Of a DNA stretch of 64,000 bases, positions 53,676-63,312 are shown in pieces (position 1 is the first letter of the stretch; every line of letters begins with the position of its first letter). The position numbers and the translations under genes are program-made. The stretch is from Candidatus Heimdallarchaeota archaeon (GTDB lineage: Archaea; Asgardarchaeota; Heimdallarchaeia; Hodarchaeales; Hodarchaeaceae): assembly GCA_020353515.1 (NCBI GenBank), contig CP070695.1, positions 4,879,466-4,943,465 of the forward strand, written 5' to 3'. The notes below the pieces were generated by a model. It had not been told where the DNA came from and did no database searches. It was given only the letters and a program-made list of their open reading frames with translations.

Positions 53676-54581
53676 ATGATTAGGATCCCTAAAATCGTAT
53701 ATGAAAAATTTTTACGGTTTGCCCTAGAAAATGCTAATCCTCTTGACTCAAGGGATTGGAAAGAATGTATTGGATTGGTCTTAGGACGGATCAAAGAAGA
53801 AGAGATATTAGTAACAGACATCGTACCAATTGGTTCAGGAACAGCTGTATTTGTAGATATTGCTGATTATGAAAAAGTATTCTCGTTAATTTCACCTAGT
53901 AGGATTGATCATGGAGAAGTTATCGTAGGATGGGCACATACTCATCCTGGACTCGGTCTCTTTTTATCAGGCACAGATATACATACCCAACAGATGTACC
54001 AACAGATGCATCCGAAAGCATTTGCACTCGTTTTGGATCCTACAAAAATTTCTCCAGAATTTTCTGGATTTAACATATTTCGTCTTGATGAATTCGGATC
54101 TAATCCCACAACTGTAGACTATTCATTTGATGAACATTGTGATTTTTTTACGATTAGAGAAACTCTTATCTCAGAATTATATCTAGTTCCTCCAGTTTTA
54201 AAACCTCCAGCTATTATTTCTGAATCTGAAGTTCTTTGGAATGGTATTAGAATTATTCTAAGTGGAGATAAGGAGAGCTTGATAAATCAATTTTTTCAAG
54301 TGAAATTAGTGGTTGATTTACCTTTTCGTCAGTTCATTCGCATAGAATATCAAACAGAAACAGATAATGTAACAGATAATCCGTTTACACGGAAATTACT
54401 TTATCAGAAGATTCTCTACCACGAAACTATTACCTCAGGTACTCTAGGCATCTTCTCATTTCGTCCCACGAATATTGGAACAGTTCATTTCCGAATCAAT
54501 AATATATTTCTTACAGATTACCGACAGAGTTTACAAAAAATGCCTGATCTACAGTTCAAGACCGAAGTTCAAGGAAAATAA
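53676..54581 (+). CDS. Rpn11-like JAMM/MPN+ metalloprotease
   Basis: 301 residues. The zinc site is complete: Glu30 in KECIGLVLG and H-x-H-P-x6-S-x2-D with His88, His90, Ser98 and Asp101 (GWAHTHPGLGLFLSGTD). The following IHTQQMYQQM and LVLDPTKI match the Rpn11 stretch after its motif (INTQQ and VVDPIQ). Family members cleave ubiquitin or ubiquitin-like chains. The C-terminal 110 residues form an unrecognised beta-rich domain. Last gene of a tight operon. No ubiquitin or E1, E2 gene is in the window. Confidence 0.9.
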   Translation: MIRIPKIVYEKFLRFALENANPLDSRDWKECIGLVLGRIKEEEILVTDIVPIGSGTAVFVDIADYEKVFSLISPSRIDHGEVIVGWAHTHPGLGLFLSGTDIHTQQMYQQMHPKAFALVLDPTKISPEFSGFNIFRLDEFGSNPTTVDYSFDEHCDFFTIRETLISELYLVPPVLKPPAIISESEVLWNGIRIILSGDKESLINQFFQVKLVVDLPFRQFIRIEYQTETDNVTDNPFTRKLLYQKILYHETITSGTLGIFSFRPTNIGTVHFRINNIFLTDYRQSLQKMPDLQFKTEVQGK

Positions 54582-54589
54582 AACAACTT

Positions 54590-55327
54590 TTACTGTGTTG
54601 GTTGTTTATATTTACGATCCCCATATAGCCCAAAGAGGATTAGGGTTATAAAAATAACCACAACAGCGAAAAACGCGTAAACTATTATATATGGTGGAAT
54701 AGGATAACTCTTAACTAATTCAAATGTTATATTTCGAGAATAGTAAGCATTTTTTGGTGCTAAATCTAGGCCTTCGATGTGGTACTGAACCTGGAAGACG
54801 AATTTATAAACACCATAAGTCATTAATTTCAAGGGAAAAACAACATCTTCCGATTTGGAGGAATTAGGATCTAAGACAAATTCAATAATATCTAGATTGG
54901 GATCATTTATATCATAATAACGAGATAATGCTTCAGTATGATTCAATTCATGTTTTTCTCCAGATATAACGGAATAGATATCAACGGTGAATTGATGGAT
55001 GGCTATTCTCTCTGAACGTCCTATAATAGTTGAATAACTAGCATTCACGTGAATGATTGTATTATTTAATAATTGGGGAAGGGGATTGTCTTGGAATTCA
55101 GGACTAACCACCTCTGGTATTAATTCCTCTAAAGGTACAAATTTTTTGTTCACTTTTGCCTTTAAATTCAACTCATCAATAACTAGTAACTCTCCATTGG
55201 CACTTGATCTTGTAGGTGATGATTTAACCGCGACTGGAGAAACAGAGCGGTTAACCCCGCAAGAAATGACAACTAATAATAGAATAATTAGTGAAATTGC
55301 TTTCAACTTGGCAAATAATTTAGTCAT
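54590..55327 (-). CDS. Secreted, C-terminally anchored protein of unknown function
   Basis: About 245 residues. A signal segment (LKAISLIILLLVVISCGV) is followed by an extracellular region of about 160 residues with beta-strand pattern (NTIIHVNASYSTIIG, then YKFVFQVQYHIEGL), and a membrane helix near the end (YIIVYAFFAVVVIFITLILF) with a basic tail. The cysteine in VISCGV could be a lipobox-like site. No family recognised. The plan is the same as for the protein at 36646-37350. Its stop is nine bases from the Rpn11-like gene stop, tail to tail. Confidence 0.68.
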   Translation of the reverse strand: MTKLFAKLKAISLIILLLVVISCGVNRSVSPVAVKSSPTRSSANGELLVIDELNLKAKVNKKFVPLEELIPEVVSPEFQDNPLPQLLNNTIIHVNASYSTIIGRSERIAIHQFTVDIYSVISGEKHELNHTEALSRYYDINDPNLDIIEFVLDPNSSKSEDVVFPLKLMTYGVYKFVFQVQYHIEGLDLAPKNAYYSRNITFELVKSYPIPPYIIVYAFFAVVVIFITLILFGLYGDRKYKQPTQ

Positions 55328-55558
55328 TCGCGGTTTCAACCCTATACGTTTGGGGAGGCTTCCCTGTTTTGTTAATTGGGCATTTGAAGTTTTATTTCAA
55401 TTTTAGATATAAGTGTTGAAGCTTTGTTATTTCTTTCTTGATTTTTGGCTTTAGTTCGAGGGTACCAAACTTCTGTTTATCAAATCTCTCACGGAGATTT
55501 GTGAGTAATCCTCGAATGACCAGATACCTTAAACGAGCCAATGCCTAAAGATGGAATT

Positions 55559-56176
55559 TTACCTAGCGAAGAGTATCTTGTGAACTTCGTCTCGTAAGAC
55601 TTCCACTTGTCGGTCTAACCTTGCCTCAATGGTATTGCGTACTGCTAATGATCCTTTACTTATTATTGATCCACCGTCCACTGAATCACTTTCAGAGACC
55701 ATAATCTTGATTTTTGTGTTTATTCCAGACGCTTTAACAATCTCGGATTCTATGTTCTTAAGATCTATTAACGATACATCCTCTGGTGCAAGATTGACTT
55801 CTAACTCTCCCCCTTCTAAAGAAATCCCACCTTGTATTATTTGGTGAGTTAAAGCAGAACGATATTCCTCAGATTTTTTTTCTTTCCATTCTTGAATCCT
55901 TTTCAGACTTTTCTCGAATATATGATTTAATAATTGGTCTTTAACATTATTAAATTCAATCTTATTTTTTATTCGTAATTTTGACAATTCTCGTTGAATT
56001 TTTTGTTCTTCCTCTTTCTCTAATTCAGATATTTTTGCCTGTAATATTCGCTCTTTTTCACTTCGAGCTTGGTCAAGGATTTTCGTGGCTTCTTGTTCAG
56101 CTTCTCGGAGGATATTCTCTGTTTGTTGCTTTGCATCCTGAAGTATTTCGTTTTCAAACGGGTTAGTCTCAGTCAT
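55559..56176 (-). CDS. atpE: A-type ATP synthase subunit E
   Basis: About 205 residues. The first 100 form a long coiled coil rich in E, K and A (ENILREAEQEATKILDQARS), the rest a globular head with GGIISLEGG-like strands and GGSIISKGSLAVRNTIEARL, the typical C-terminal motif of subunit E (GGxxxxxxDGxIxxxNT-like). It forms the peripheral stalk with subunit H/G. The second ATG (56174-56176) has AAAGGA six bases upstream; the first, two codons earlier, is too close. Far from the F and H/G genes. Confidence 0.9.
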   Translation of the reverse strand: MTETNPFENEILQDAKQQTENILREAEQEATKILDQARSEKERILQAKISELEKEEEQKIQRELSKLRIKNKIEFNNVKDQLLNHIFEKSLKRIQEWKEKKSEEYRSALTHQIIQGGISLEGGELEVNLAPEDVSLIDLKNIESEIVKASGINTKIKIMVSESDSVDGGSIISKGSLAVRNTIEARLDRQVEVLRDEVHKILFAR

Positions 56177-56424
56177 GATCATTCCTTTCTTCTAAATTTG
56201 CACTGATTCAGTTTTTTATGCTTTTAAGAGAATTTTTTTTCAGAATAAACTGTCTTTAGGGCGTGTAAATTAATTATCTACTTGATTATATCTGAGGATA
56301 AAGAATATATAGAGAGATATTCAGTTTTGATTAAAATTTCGCTTAGATATATTATTTTTTATTTTGCATGAAACAATATACTGGTCTTTAGGCTTTGGAT
56401 AATGAATCGATAATCGACTTAGAA

Positions 56425-57453
56425 TCAATCAAGTGGTATTACTGGGTAATCTTCTTGTATTAAGTCTTCTACTACCGTTTGAATCGAATCTTGTGCATTT
56501 GTAACTTCTTCTGATTTGAAAAATTTGTTTAATTCCTTTTCAACCAGATATTCTGGTTCTTTTTTACCGTCATCAGACATAATTAACAATATTTCTCTTT
56601 CGAGCACCCCTCGAGAGAATTTGGTCCTAAATTGGTTAAAAATTATTTCGTGTGCTAATAATATTTCCAATTGTCGATTATCAATCCTATTAATGACCTC
56701 TTCTGTTAGAACAAGCACGGAAAAGATTTCTTTGATTTGATTAATAGAAGTTAAAGTAAAAATAGGAACAAAAATTGGTTCAAACCGACTTTCAATACTC
56801 GTTTGAAAAAGAAAGGGTTTCACAGTTATGCGATATTTACTAACGATTTGAGAATATTCTTTTAGATGAGAATTAATATTTACCAATGCAGTCTTCGCCT
56901 TACGTGATTCTTTGAGATGTTTCATCCTTTCAGATTTTACCTTCTCACTAATAGTACTTGTAGGTATAATTTGAAGTCCCACCCTCACTTTCATCCTTAA
57001 TTGGACCTCAAGTTTTTCTGTAAAATCTTTATATGGTACAATTTCACCCTTTTGTTTATATATTGGATGGAGTTTTTTTATATCTTCAAATGCTTGAACC
57101 TCTGCCTCAAATATCTCCTTTTTTTCACATAATATCTGCTTTGTTACTGAAGCAAAATATTCCATCCCAGTTTGTAGAGCTATCGAATCTAAGGATTGAA
57201 AGATTGGAATAGAAAAAGCAATTAATAGGAAATCCTCTCCATGTTGAGATATTAATTGAAAATAAAAAGGACTAATCTTTCTGTTTTCCCTTTGGATTAA
57301 TCCCGTTACTCCAAAGAATCGTATCTGGTCAATTAGATCTAGTAATTCTTCATACTGAATCGTTACTCTTTCGAACTCCATTGCCATCCACTCTTCGATA
57401 GCTAACCGAGATTGAAACATTTGACTATGGGAAGCACTTTGATTGGAGCTCAT
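56425..57453 (-). CDS. Unknown protein with a degenerate M48-like region
   Basis: 342 residues. Not recognised as a whole. Residues 1-200 are mostly helical and charged. Residues 225-285 read like the catalytic region of M48 metallopeptidases (VPIFTLTSINQIKEIF, LVLTEEVINRIDNRQLEILLAHEI), but the zinc motif HExxH is HEIIF (268-272), so the second His is missing. The C-terminus is acidic. No membrane helix, no signal peptide. It is probably a non-catalytic relative or a coincidental match. ATG with AAGGA 12 bases upstream. Confidence 0.6.
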   Translation of the reverse strand: MSSNQSASHSQMFQSRLAIEEWMAMEFERVTIQYEELLDLIDQIRFFGVTGLIQRENRKISPFYFQLISQHGEDFLLIAFSIPIFQSLDSIALQTGMEYFASVTKQILCEKKEIFEAEVQAFEDIKKLHPIYKQKGEIVPYKDFTEKLEVQLRMKVRVGLQIIPTSTISEKVKSERMKHLKESRKAKTALVNINSHLKEYSQIVSKYRITVKPFLFQTSIESRFEPIFVPIFTLTSINQIKEIFSVLVLTEEVINRIDNRQLEILLAHEIIFNQFRTKFSRGVLEREILLIMSDDGKKEPEYLVEKELNKFFKSEEVTNAQDSIQTVVEDLIQEDYPVIPLD

Positions 57454-57519
57454 AATAACAACTATTCCTTGTTTTGAGGATTAAAAAAGAAGAAATAAAA
57501 AATTAGCCATCTCAACTAC

Positions 57520-58551
57520 TCAATAGCGTCTCCCCGAATGTCTATAAGCTATCCAAAAGAGGAAGAAGAAGATTCCAAAGGCCATAAAAATGGCTGTTGA
57601 ACGACTAATAACTTCTAAATCCCCAGAAATGAAGTTTACTGCCTGGAAAAATACAAGTGACAACCAACCTATTATACTAGTATCTCTACTTGTTGTAAGT
57701 CCTTTCCAATATCTCACGATTAACATTAAAACTCCTAAAATCACAGCACCGATGTGAAACAATTCTAGAAGTGCCTCTGTAGGAAAGACATCTTTGGGAA
57801 TTACTAGATATATGAATTCTAAAAATAAAAATAGGGCAGCGGTAATAAGAGTAATTAAGGGGCCAGGGACTTTGACAGTATGGTCGACTTGTTGAGCTCC
57901 TTCATAAACTAGATATAAAATTCCTCCAATTGTCGCAGAATCTGCTAAAATCAATGCTGATGTGTAAATAACATCTAATTGAGAATTCCAAATATTCATT
58001 AATTTTATGAAGAAACCAAGAATCCCAGTTTGTTCACCAAACCAATCATAACCAAAGTAAAATCCCATGATTACTAACAGGGGTAATGGTAAATATAATA
58101 AAGTAAATAATATGGTCTTTCGCTGTGTTGAAACTAATTTTCCTTCTTCTCGCCATTTGAACAAGTATATAGCAATAAAGTACCCCCCAAACAACGAAAC
58201 AATAGGAGTTATTATGGGGAATAGAAAGATTATACCTACAATGAAGTTAAAACCGTAAAATGCTTTAACTGTGGTCGGTAATCGCCAAACTTCATGTCCA
58301 AAAGTTTCATAAGCATCTCCGATTTGATATCTTCGCCCATAGGTCCAAAAAAAGAAAGGAACAGACATGATAAGAGGACCAATTATATAAATAATGATAT
58401 CTGATAGAATACGTAAGTCATCCGTGTCTAAAAACCAAATAACCCCATCTACAAAAACAAAAGATAATAAATAAAAGTAAACAGGGATGAATATAAACTG
58501 GAGAATCACCAACAACCGTCCATAATGAATATACGTTTCGTAATCACTCAA
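57520..58551 (-). CDS. Multi-spanning membrane protein of unknown function
   Basis: 343 residues with about eight hydrophobic segments (for example IIIYIIGPLIMSVPFFF, FNFIVGIIFLFPIITPIVSL, AALFLFLEFIYLVI). Loops are short, with an extracellular or cytoplasmic loop of about 30 residues (ATIGGILYLVYEGAQQVDHT). The C-terminus is basic (YRHSGRRY). No family recognised and no channel or transporter motif that I can name. TTG start. It precedes the M48-like gene on the same strand with a 66-base gap. Confidence 0.7.
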   Translation of the reverse strand: MSDYETYIHYGRLLVILQFIFIPVYFYLLSFVFVDGVIWFLDTDDLRILSDIIIYIIGPLIMSVPFFFWTYGRRYQIGDAYETFGHEVWRLPTTVKAFYGFNFIVGIIFLFPIITPIVSLFGGYFIAIYLFKWREEGKLVSTQRKTILFTLLYLPLPLLVIMGFYFGYDWFGEQTGILGFFIKLMNIWNSQLDVIYTSALILADSATIGGILYLVYEGAQQVDHTVKVPGPLITLITAALFLFLEFIYLVIPKDVFPTEALLELFHIGAVILGVLMLIVRYWKGLTTSRDTSIIGWLSLVFFQAVNFISGDLEVISRSTAIFMAFGIFFFLFWIAYRHSGRRY

Positions 58552-58694
58552 TAGAAGTTCTACTCCTCTAGTTTATCTAAGTTGGATGCACAACTCTTTT
58601 TATAAACATACCTCTTGAGTCGCTTAAAACCGAATCCTAGGGCCCATTTTTTAGAACCAGATTCAAAAAACTCCTATTCTGGGAGAAAAACATC

Positions 58695-59006
58695 ATGAGT
58701 GGATCTAATGAAGATGAAAAATTCCCCTATAAGTCAGAATACTATCATTTGATTAAGGGGAAGACTATCTCGCGTAGAGGGCGTTGGTGGACCGCAGTTC
58801 TTCTCGTTCAAAATGTTGATGATGCCAATAAACGAATTGTAGTTATTCAACGGTGGCAAAAACGTAGAAGAGCTGATCCTGATGCTGAGGGAAATATATC
58901 TACTTACTGGGCACCTGCAAAAGCTTTTACACTTAATTCTAGCAAACCTTGGGAAACTCTCAAAGAAACAGTTGAAGAATGGCTAGCAACGAATGATTGG
59001 AAGTGA
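58695..59006 (+). CDS. Small basic protein of unknown function
   Basis: 103 residues. Sequence has a strand-rich core with ISRRGRWWTAVLLVQN, IVVIQRWQKRRRADPD and a helix at the end (PWETLKETVEEWLATNDW). The WQKRRRADPD stretch is strongly basic and could bind nucleic acid or a phosphate. No family recognised. The ATG has GGGAG nine bases upstream, and a TATA-like TTTTTATAAACATA lies about 85 bases upstream, which supports a real gene. Confidence 0.65.
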   Translation: MSGSNEDEKFPYKSEYYHLIKGKTISRRGRWWTAVLLVQNVDDANKRIVVIQRWQKRRRADPDAEGNISTYWAPAKAFTLNSSKPWETLKETVEEWLATNDWK

Positions 59007-59135
59007 CCTTGGTATTCTCCTTTGATCAAACTTCGAAGCTATTTTAAAAGGGGAGGAAATCTAATCGCTTTATTTCGGATGTCTATAACTTTATAATTCC
59101 ATCTTTCATTGGTTAAAAACACTGGGGATATTTTG

Positions 59136-59654
59136 TTGGAAAATATCAATAAACCATCAATATTGGGATCAATAATAAGAGATTTGCGACAAGAGAAGAA
59201 GGCAATTGTAGTAGGAATGGTTACTTACTTCCTTTCCCTTTCTATTGTATTTATAATTGTCATAGGAATGATTTATCATCTTAAGATAGCAATTTTATAC
59301 CCATTCCCTTTCAATTTGATAATCACTGAAATTATATTTGCCCTTCCTGCAATTCCTAGTGCTTTCATCACCAATTACTTGAGTAAAAGAAATTCTGATG
59401 GTATTTACGTTGTAATTATCTCAGGGATTCTGGTAATCGTATTAATATCTTCAATATTAGGCGTATTAGTGTTTATAGAACTTACTGGCCCTCCACCAGT
59501 AAACGAATGGGCACGCTTCGGCAGATATATGCCTATCCTGTTAATTTTCTATCTATATCTTTTCTTCATTCTTCCTGTTGGTGTTATTTCAACGTTTTTT
59601 GCATCAGTCAGTTCTACTTATGGAAACAAATTATTATTGAGTCAGACTAAGTAA
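59136..59654 (+). CDS. Four-helix membrane protein of unknown function
   Basis: About 172 residues with four hydrophobic segments (GMVTYFLSLSIVFIIVIGMI, LIITEIIFALPAIPSAFIT, VVIISGILVIVLISSIL and a last one near the end). The N-terminus is polar and helical. No family recognised. The frame opens at a TTG at 59109, but GGGGAT at 59124-59129 favours the TTG at 59136. It is close to a TATA-like element at about 59090. It ends close to glyA, tail to tail. Confidence 0.65.
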   Translation: MENINKPSILGSIIRDLRQEKKAIVVGMVTYFLSLSIVFIIVIGMIYHLKIAILYPFPFNLIITEIIFALPAIPSAFITNYLSKRNSDGIYVVIISGILVIVLISSILGVLVFIELTGPPPVNEWARFGRYMPILLIFYLYLFFILPVGVISTFFASVSSTYGNKLLLSQTK

Positions 59655-60978
59655 TCTTAATGTACTCATAGGCCTTCCTAGCTGATTCAAAACCATAATG
59701 TATTGTTTGAAAAGGCGAACGGAATTCAGCTACTTCTTTTGCAATATCTGTAGGATCTTTTAGATCTATAAGAACCGCTTTAAAGAATTCAGCAACACTT
59801 TCCATTTCTTTTTCCTTCATTCCTAATCGAGTAATTTCTTGGGTTCCAATACGTATTCCCCCTGGATTTGTATAGTGACGTTTTTCGATAATATCCCATG
59901 GTAAGAGATTACGATTAGCGACAATATTTGCTTTTTCTAACCGTTGTTCCACATCAGCTCCTAATCCAATTGTGTCTTGAAAATTACTAATATCAACCAA
60001 GAGAGTATGAGACTCAGTAAAGCCCTTTTCTGGACACACTACTTGAAAACCTCTTTCATATAATGCTTGACCTAGAGATTTAGCATTGGTAATGATCTGC
60101 TTAGAATATGGAACACCAAATTTCTTAAATTCGGCAGCAGCAACAGCCAGGCCTGCCACATGCATAAGATGGTGATTAGAAGTCGTACTAGGAAAGGCTG
60201 CTGCTTTGATTTTTTCTGCAAGCTCTTCCCGTGCTGCTACTACTATCCCTTTTTGAGGACCAGGAAATGTTTTATGAGTTGACATGGTCATGGTATCAGT
60301 TCCTTCCCGTAGAGGATCTTGAAATTGTTTTGCCGCGATCAATCCAGCAACATGCGCCGCGTCGTAGTTCACATGAGCTCCAATTTCATGGGCTATAGGT
60401 GCAAGCTCTTTGACTGGATGAGGAAAAAGAAACACGCTAGCTCCAAACTGGACAATTTTAGGCCTTTTTTCCCGAATGGCTTTGATAGCGGCGTCAACAT
60501 CAATATTTAAGCCATAACGATCGAATGGAATATAGTCAACGTCCAAACGTGCTACAGCTCCAGCTGTACCCCCAATGAATGCCCCAGTTTTGGCTTTCAA
60601 TGGCCCAGACGATATATGGCCCCCAACTGGAATGGAAATGGCCATCATTTTATCATTAGCTTGTGCAAATGCAGTATACACCGTTAAATTGGCCACAACA
60701 CCAGATATAGGACGTGCATCGATGAATGGAGCTTCAAAAATCTCTCTCAACAGTTTTAAGCATAATTCTTCAATTTCATCAAAATATTGATTCCCTGGAT
60801 AAACTCGCTCACCTATCCAACCCTCTGCATATCGATGTACAAGGTCAGAGATTGCAGCCTCTCGGACTGCAGGACTAGTAACATTTTCACTTGCAATGAG
60901 GGGTATTGCATTCCTCCAATAATCATGATGTTTCTCCAAAATTGATCTAATTTTTATAAAATCAGGATCTAAAGACAT
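59647..60978 (-). CDS. glyA: Serine hydroxymethyltransferase
   Basis: About 443 residues of the archaeal GlyA type. Signatures are IPLIASENVTSPAVREA, RYAEGWIGERVYPGNQYFDE, the PLP lysine in STHKTFPGPQKG and NPGGIRIGTQEITRLGM. It links serine and glycine with one-carbon carriers (tetrahydrofolate or tetrahydromethanopterin). The start is the ATG at 60976-60978, with GGTGAGA six bases upstream; the frame extends 26 codons upstream of it without a ribosome site. Convergent with the membrane protein and next to gcvT. Confidence 0.94.
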   Translation of the reverse strand: MSLDPDFIKIRSILEKHHDYWRNAIPLIASENVTSPAVREAAISDLVHRYAEGWIGERVYPGNQYFDEIEELCLKLLREIFEAPFIDARPISGVVANLTVYTAFAQANDKMMAISIPVGGHISSGPLKAKTGAFIGGTAGAVARLDVDYIPFDRYGLNIDVDAAIKAIREKRPKIVQFGASVFLFPHPVKELAPIAHEIGAHVNYDAAHVAGLIAAKQFQDPLREGTDTMTMSTHKTFPGPQKGIVVAAREELAEKIKAAAFPSTTSNHHLMHVAGLAVAAAEFKKFGVPYSKQIITNAKSLGQALYERGFQVVCPEKGFTESHTLLVDISNFQDTIGLGADVEQRLEKANIVANRNLLPWDIIEKRHYTNPGGIRIGTQEITRLGMKEKEMESVAEFFKAVLIDLKDPTDIAKEVAEFRSPFQTIHYGFESARKAYEYIKIT

Positions 60979-61214
60979 ATACTTCTCACCAATCGCGTAT
61001 TCACGGTAATTCTTGGAACTTGGATTCAATGATTGTATTAACCCATTTACAGCCAAAATTTAAAAAAATTCTCAAGATATTCAAAAATGTCTAGCTATTC
61101 ATAGATATGTTCAAAATACTACATTCCCAAACCTCTTTTCGTGATAAAAAAGATTAATCTCCTACTTATTCATCGCGAAGAAAGAAATTACTATAAGTGG
61201 CGTAGTGATCGTGA

Positions 61215-62351
61215 ATGAAAACTCAACTCTATAATTGGCATGTTAAAAACGGTGATATGATTGATTTTTCTGGATTTCAGATGCCTGTAATGTATAGCTC
61301 AATTAAGCAAGAGCATATGGCAGTAAGAAACACGACAGGCTGTTTTGATGTCTCTCATATGGGCAGGATGTGGATAAAAGGAGATGATTCAGAGAAATTC
61401 CTGAATTTACTTGTACCAAGAGATCTTTCAAAAACTCAAGATGGTAGAGCTTCGTATACTTTTGTGTTAAATGAGCACGGAGGCTTTCGTGACGATTTAG
61501 TTTTTGCTAGAATCAATAGAAATAAGTGGTTGGCAGTTTGGAATGCAGGTAATCTTGTAAAGATTAAATTATGGATGGAAACTATCAAAAATTCCCTTAA
61601 TCAATTTATAGATCTAGATGTTTCATTAGTTGATATCTCCCCGAATTCAGCCATGTTTGCGTTACAAGGACCAAAGTATCAAGATGTGTTAGTAACAGCT
61701 TTTAAGGGAAAAATCGAAGCTCCACTTCCTTGGCGAATTATAAAAGCAAATTTCAATGATATTGAACTTTTATTGTCTGGAACTGGATATACTGGAGAAA
61801 AAGGGTGCGAAATTATTGTTTTAAACACAACCCTTGAGGATCCAATAAAAGCTGAAAAAATCTGGAAACTCCTTATTGATGCTGGTAGTCAACCGTGTGG
61901 ACTTGGAGCGCGAGATTCTCTACGTCTTGAAGCTGGATTAGCCTTGTATGGTAATGATATAGACGAAAACATCAATCCTATTGAAGCTGATCTTTTCTTC
62001 CCACCTTTTATCCACATGGATAAACCCTATTTTATTGGTAAATCCCAACTTGAATGCTTCTCGAATCAAACTCCAATTCGATCACGTATAGGATTTGTGG
62101 CCCAAGAAAAAGGACCTAGCCCCAGAGCTGGAATGAAATTACTTAAAGATGGACATGAAATTGGTTTTGTTACATCTGGGGGATTTTCACCCCTTATTAA
62201 CCTTGGTGTCGGAATGGGATACGTACCCCCAATTACGAAGGAGGAAAACACTCCTATTCAGTATGAAGTTCGTGGAAAAATGCACAATGCTAGGATCGTA
62301 AACTTTCCCTTATACGATACTGATAAGTATGGTAAAGATAGGAAAATGTGA
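61215..62351 (+). CDS. gcvT: Aminomethyltransferase (T protein of the glycine cleavage system)
   Basis: 378 residues. GcvT signatures: KNGDMIDFSGFQMPVMYSSI at the start, GCFDVSHMGRMWIKGDD, GTGYTGEKGCEII, and GLGARDSLRLEAGLALYGND with the aspartate that activates the methylene group. It transfers the aminomethyl group from the H protein to the folate or methanopterin carrier. With glyA next to it and gcvP and gcvH-like genes 20 kb away, the window covers a nearly complete glycine cleavage system without the L protein. Confidence 0.95.
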   Translation: MKTQLYNWHVKNGDMIDFSGFQMPVMYSSIKQEHMAVRNTTGCFDVSHMGRMWIKGDDSEKFLNLLVPRDLSKTQDGRASYTFVLNEHGGFRDDLVFARINRNKWLAVWNAGNLVKIKLWMETIKNSLNQFIDLDVSLVDISPNSAMFALQGPKYQDVLVTAFKGKIEAPLPWRIIKANFNDIELLLSGTGYTGEKGCEIIVLNTTLEDPIKAEKIWKLLIDAGSQPCGLGARDSLRLEAGLALYGNDIDENINPIEADLFFPPFIHMDKPYFIGKSQLECFSNQTPIRSRIGFVAQEKGPSPRAGMKLLKDGHEIGFVTSGGFSPLINLGVGMGYVPPITKEENTPIQYEVRGKMHNARIVNFPLYDTDKYGKDRKM

Positions 62352-62412
62352 CTATTCCTATGAAAGAAGGAATGGAGTGCCCTAATGGATCAAAGCCTCA
62401 TATTATAATTCG

Positions 62413-63234
62413 TTAAAAAATCGGTTCTAGAATGATAACTGTACAATTTGCCCTTTCTTGAAAATCTTCTACCTCAATTAAATTTCCAATAGTCATATTT
62501 CCTATTGTAACAGGATATGTGTAATGCATTGGAATAGCATATTGTAAGTCGGATAAGACTTGAAGAGATTCCACCACCTCAGCACCTTCTTCATCTGACA
62601 TTAATCCAGTCCCTAGTATAGGAAGAAGGGCAATATCGCAATCAATTTGTTTTATTTCAGGGATTTGGGCTGTATCTCCTGCATGATAAATTCTTACATT
62701 TCCAAAATCAACAATCACTCCAGTCCAATTGGCATCGCGAGGATGATTATCGTTATAAGCAGGTATAAATTCAATAGTAATATCAGACTCTTCTAAAGTA
62801 TCCCAAGGTTTAGTATAAGAGATCTCTTTAACTTTTAAAGATTCTACTTCTTCGAGAGCTGTCCCAAATTGATCTACTTGTGCAGGTTTAGGAGTATAAA
62901 GGATTGTGTTAATATCAGCAATAATTCTGATATCAGGTACAGAGAGATGGTCATAATGGTCATGAGTGGCAATCACAATATCTGCTCTTTCAGCATCACT
63001 TGCTAGGAGATATGGATCAATATAAACCACTAAATCCCGTGTTTTGAGTTTAAAAGCTGCAACTCCGTGCCAAGTGATGTTAACCCCATCATAGTAAAGA
63101 AAATTCTTTTCAATAATTATTACTGGCTCTTGATCAGCAGTTTTATCATTTGGTACAAAAACAAACGCTATTCCAATAAGTAAAACAAATAAAACAACTC
63201 CTACGATTCCAGCAGCTAAATATTTATTCACCAA
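62413..63234 (-). CDS. Membrane-anchored metallo-beta-lactamase-fold hydrolase
   Basis: About 273 residues. An N-terminal hydrophobic helix (AAGIVGVVLFVLLIGIAFVF) is followed by a UlaG-like domain: VIATHDHYDHLSVPDI carries the H-x-H-x-D-H metal motif, YHAGDTAQI and MHYTYPVTIG give further ligands. It should hydrolyse a phosphate, ester or lactone outside the membrane. Substrate unknown. The frame opens at a GTG at 63243 next to AAGGAAGG; the TTG at 63234 has better spacing. It is divergent from the winged-helix gene. Confidence 0.85.
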   Translation of the reverse strand: MVNKYLAAGIVGVVLFVLLIGIAFVFVPNDKTADQEPVIIIEKNFLYYDGVNITWHGVAAFKLKTRDLVVYIDPYLLASDAERADIVIATHDHYDHLSVPDIRIIADINTILYTPKPAQVDQFGTALEEVESLKVKEISYTKPWDTLEESDITIEFIPAYNDNHPRDANWTGVIVDFGNVRIYHAGDTAQIPEIKQIDCDIALLPILGTGLMSDEEGAEVVESLQVLSDLQYAIPMHYTYPVTIGNMTIGNLIEVEDFQERANCTVIILEPIF

Positions 63235-63312
63235 AATGAACACCTTCCTTTTTTAAAATGAAAACTAGTCTAACTGAACTGAACACATTTTTTCGAATGA
63301 ATTTATATATAT

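Noticed and set aside
61057..61214. N-terminal extension or leader gene before gcvT and glyA
   Set aside because: Only AT-rich divergent promoter-like sequence; no supported frame.
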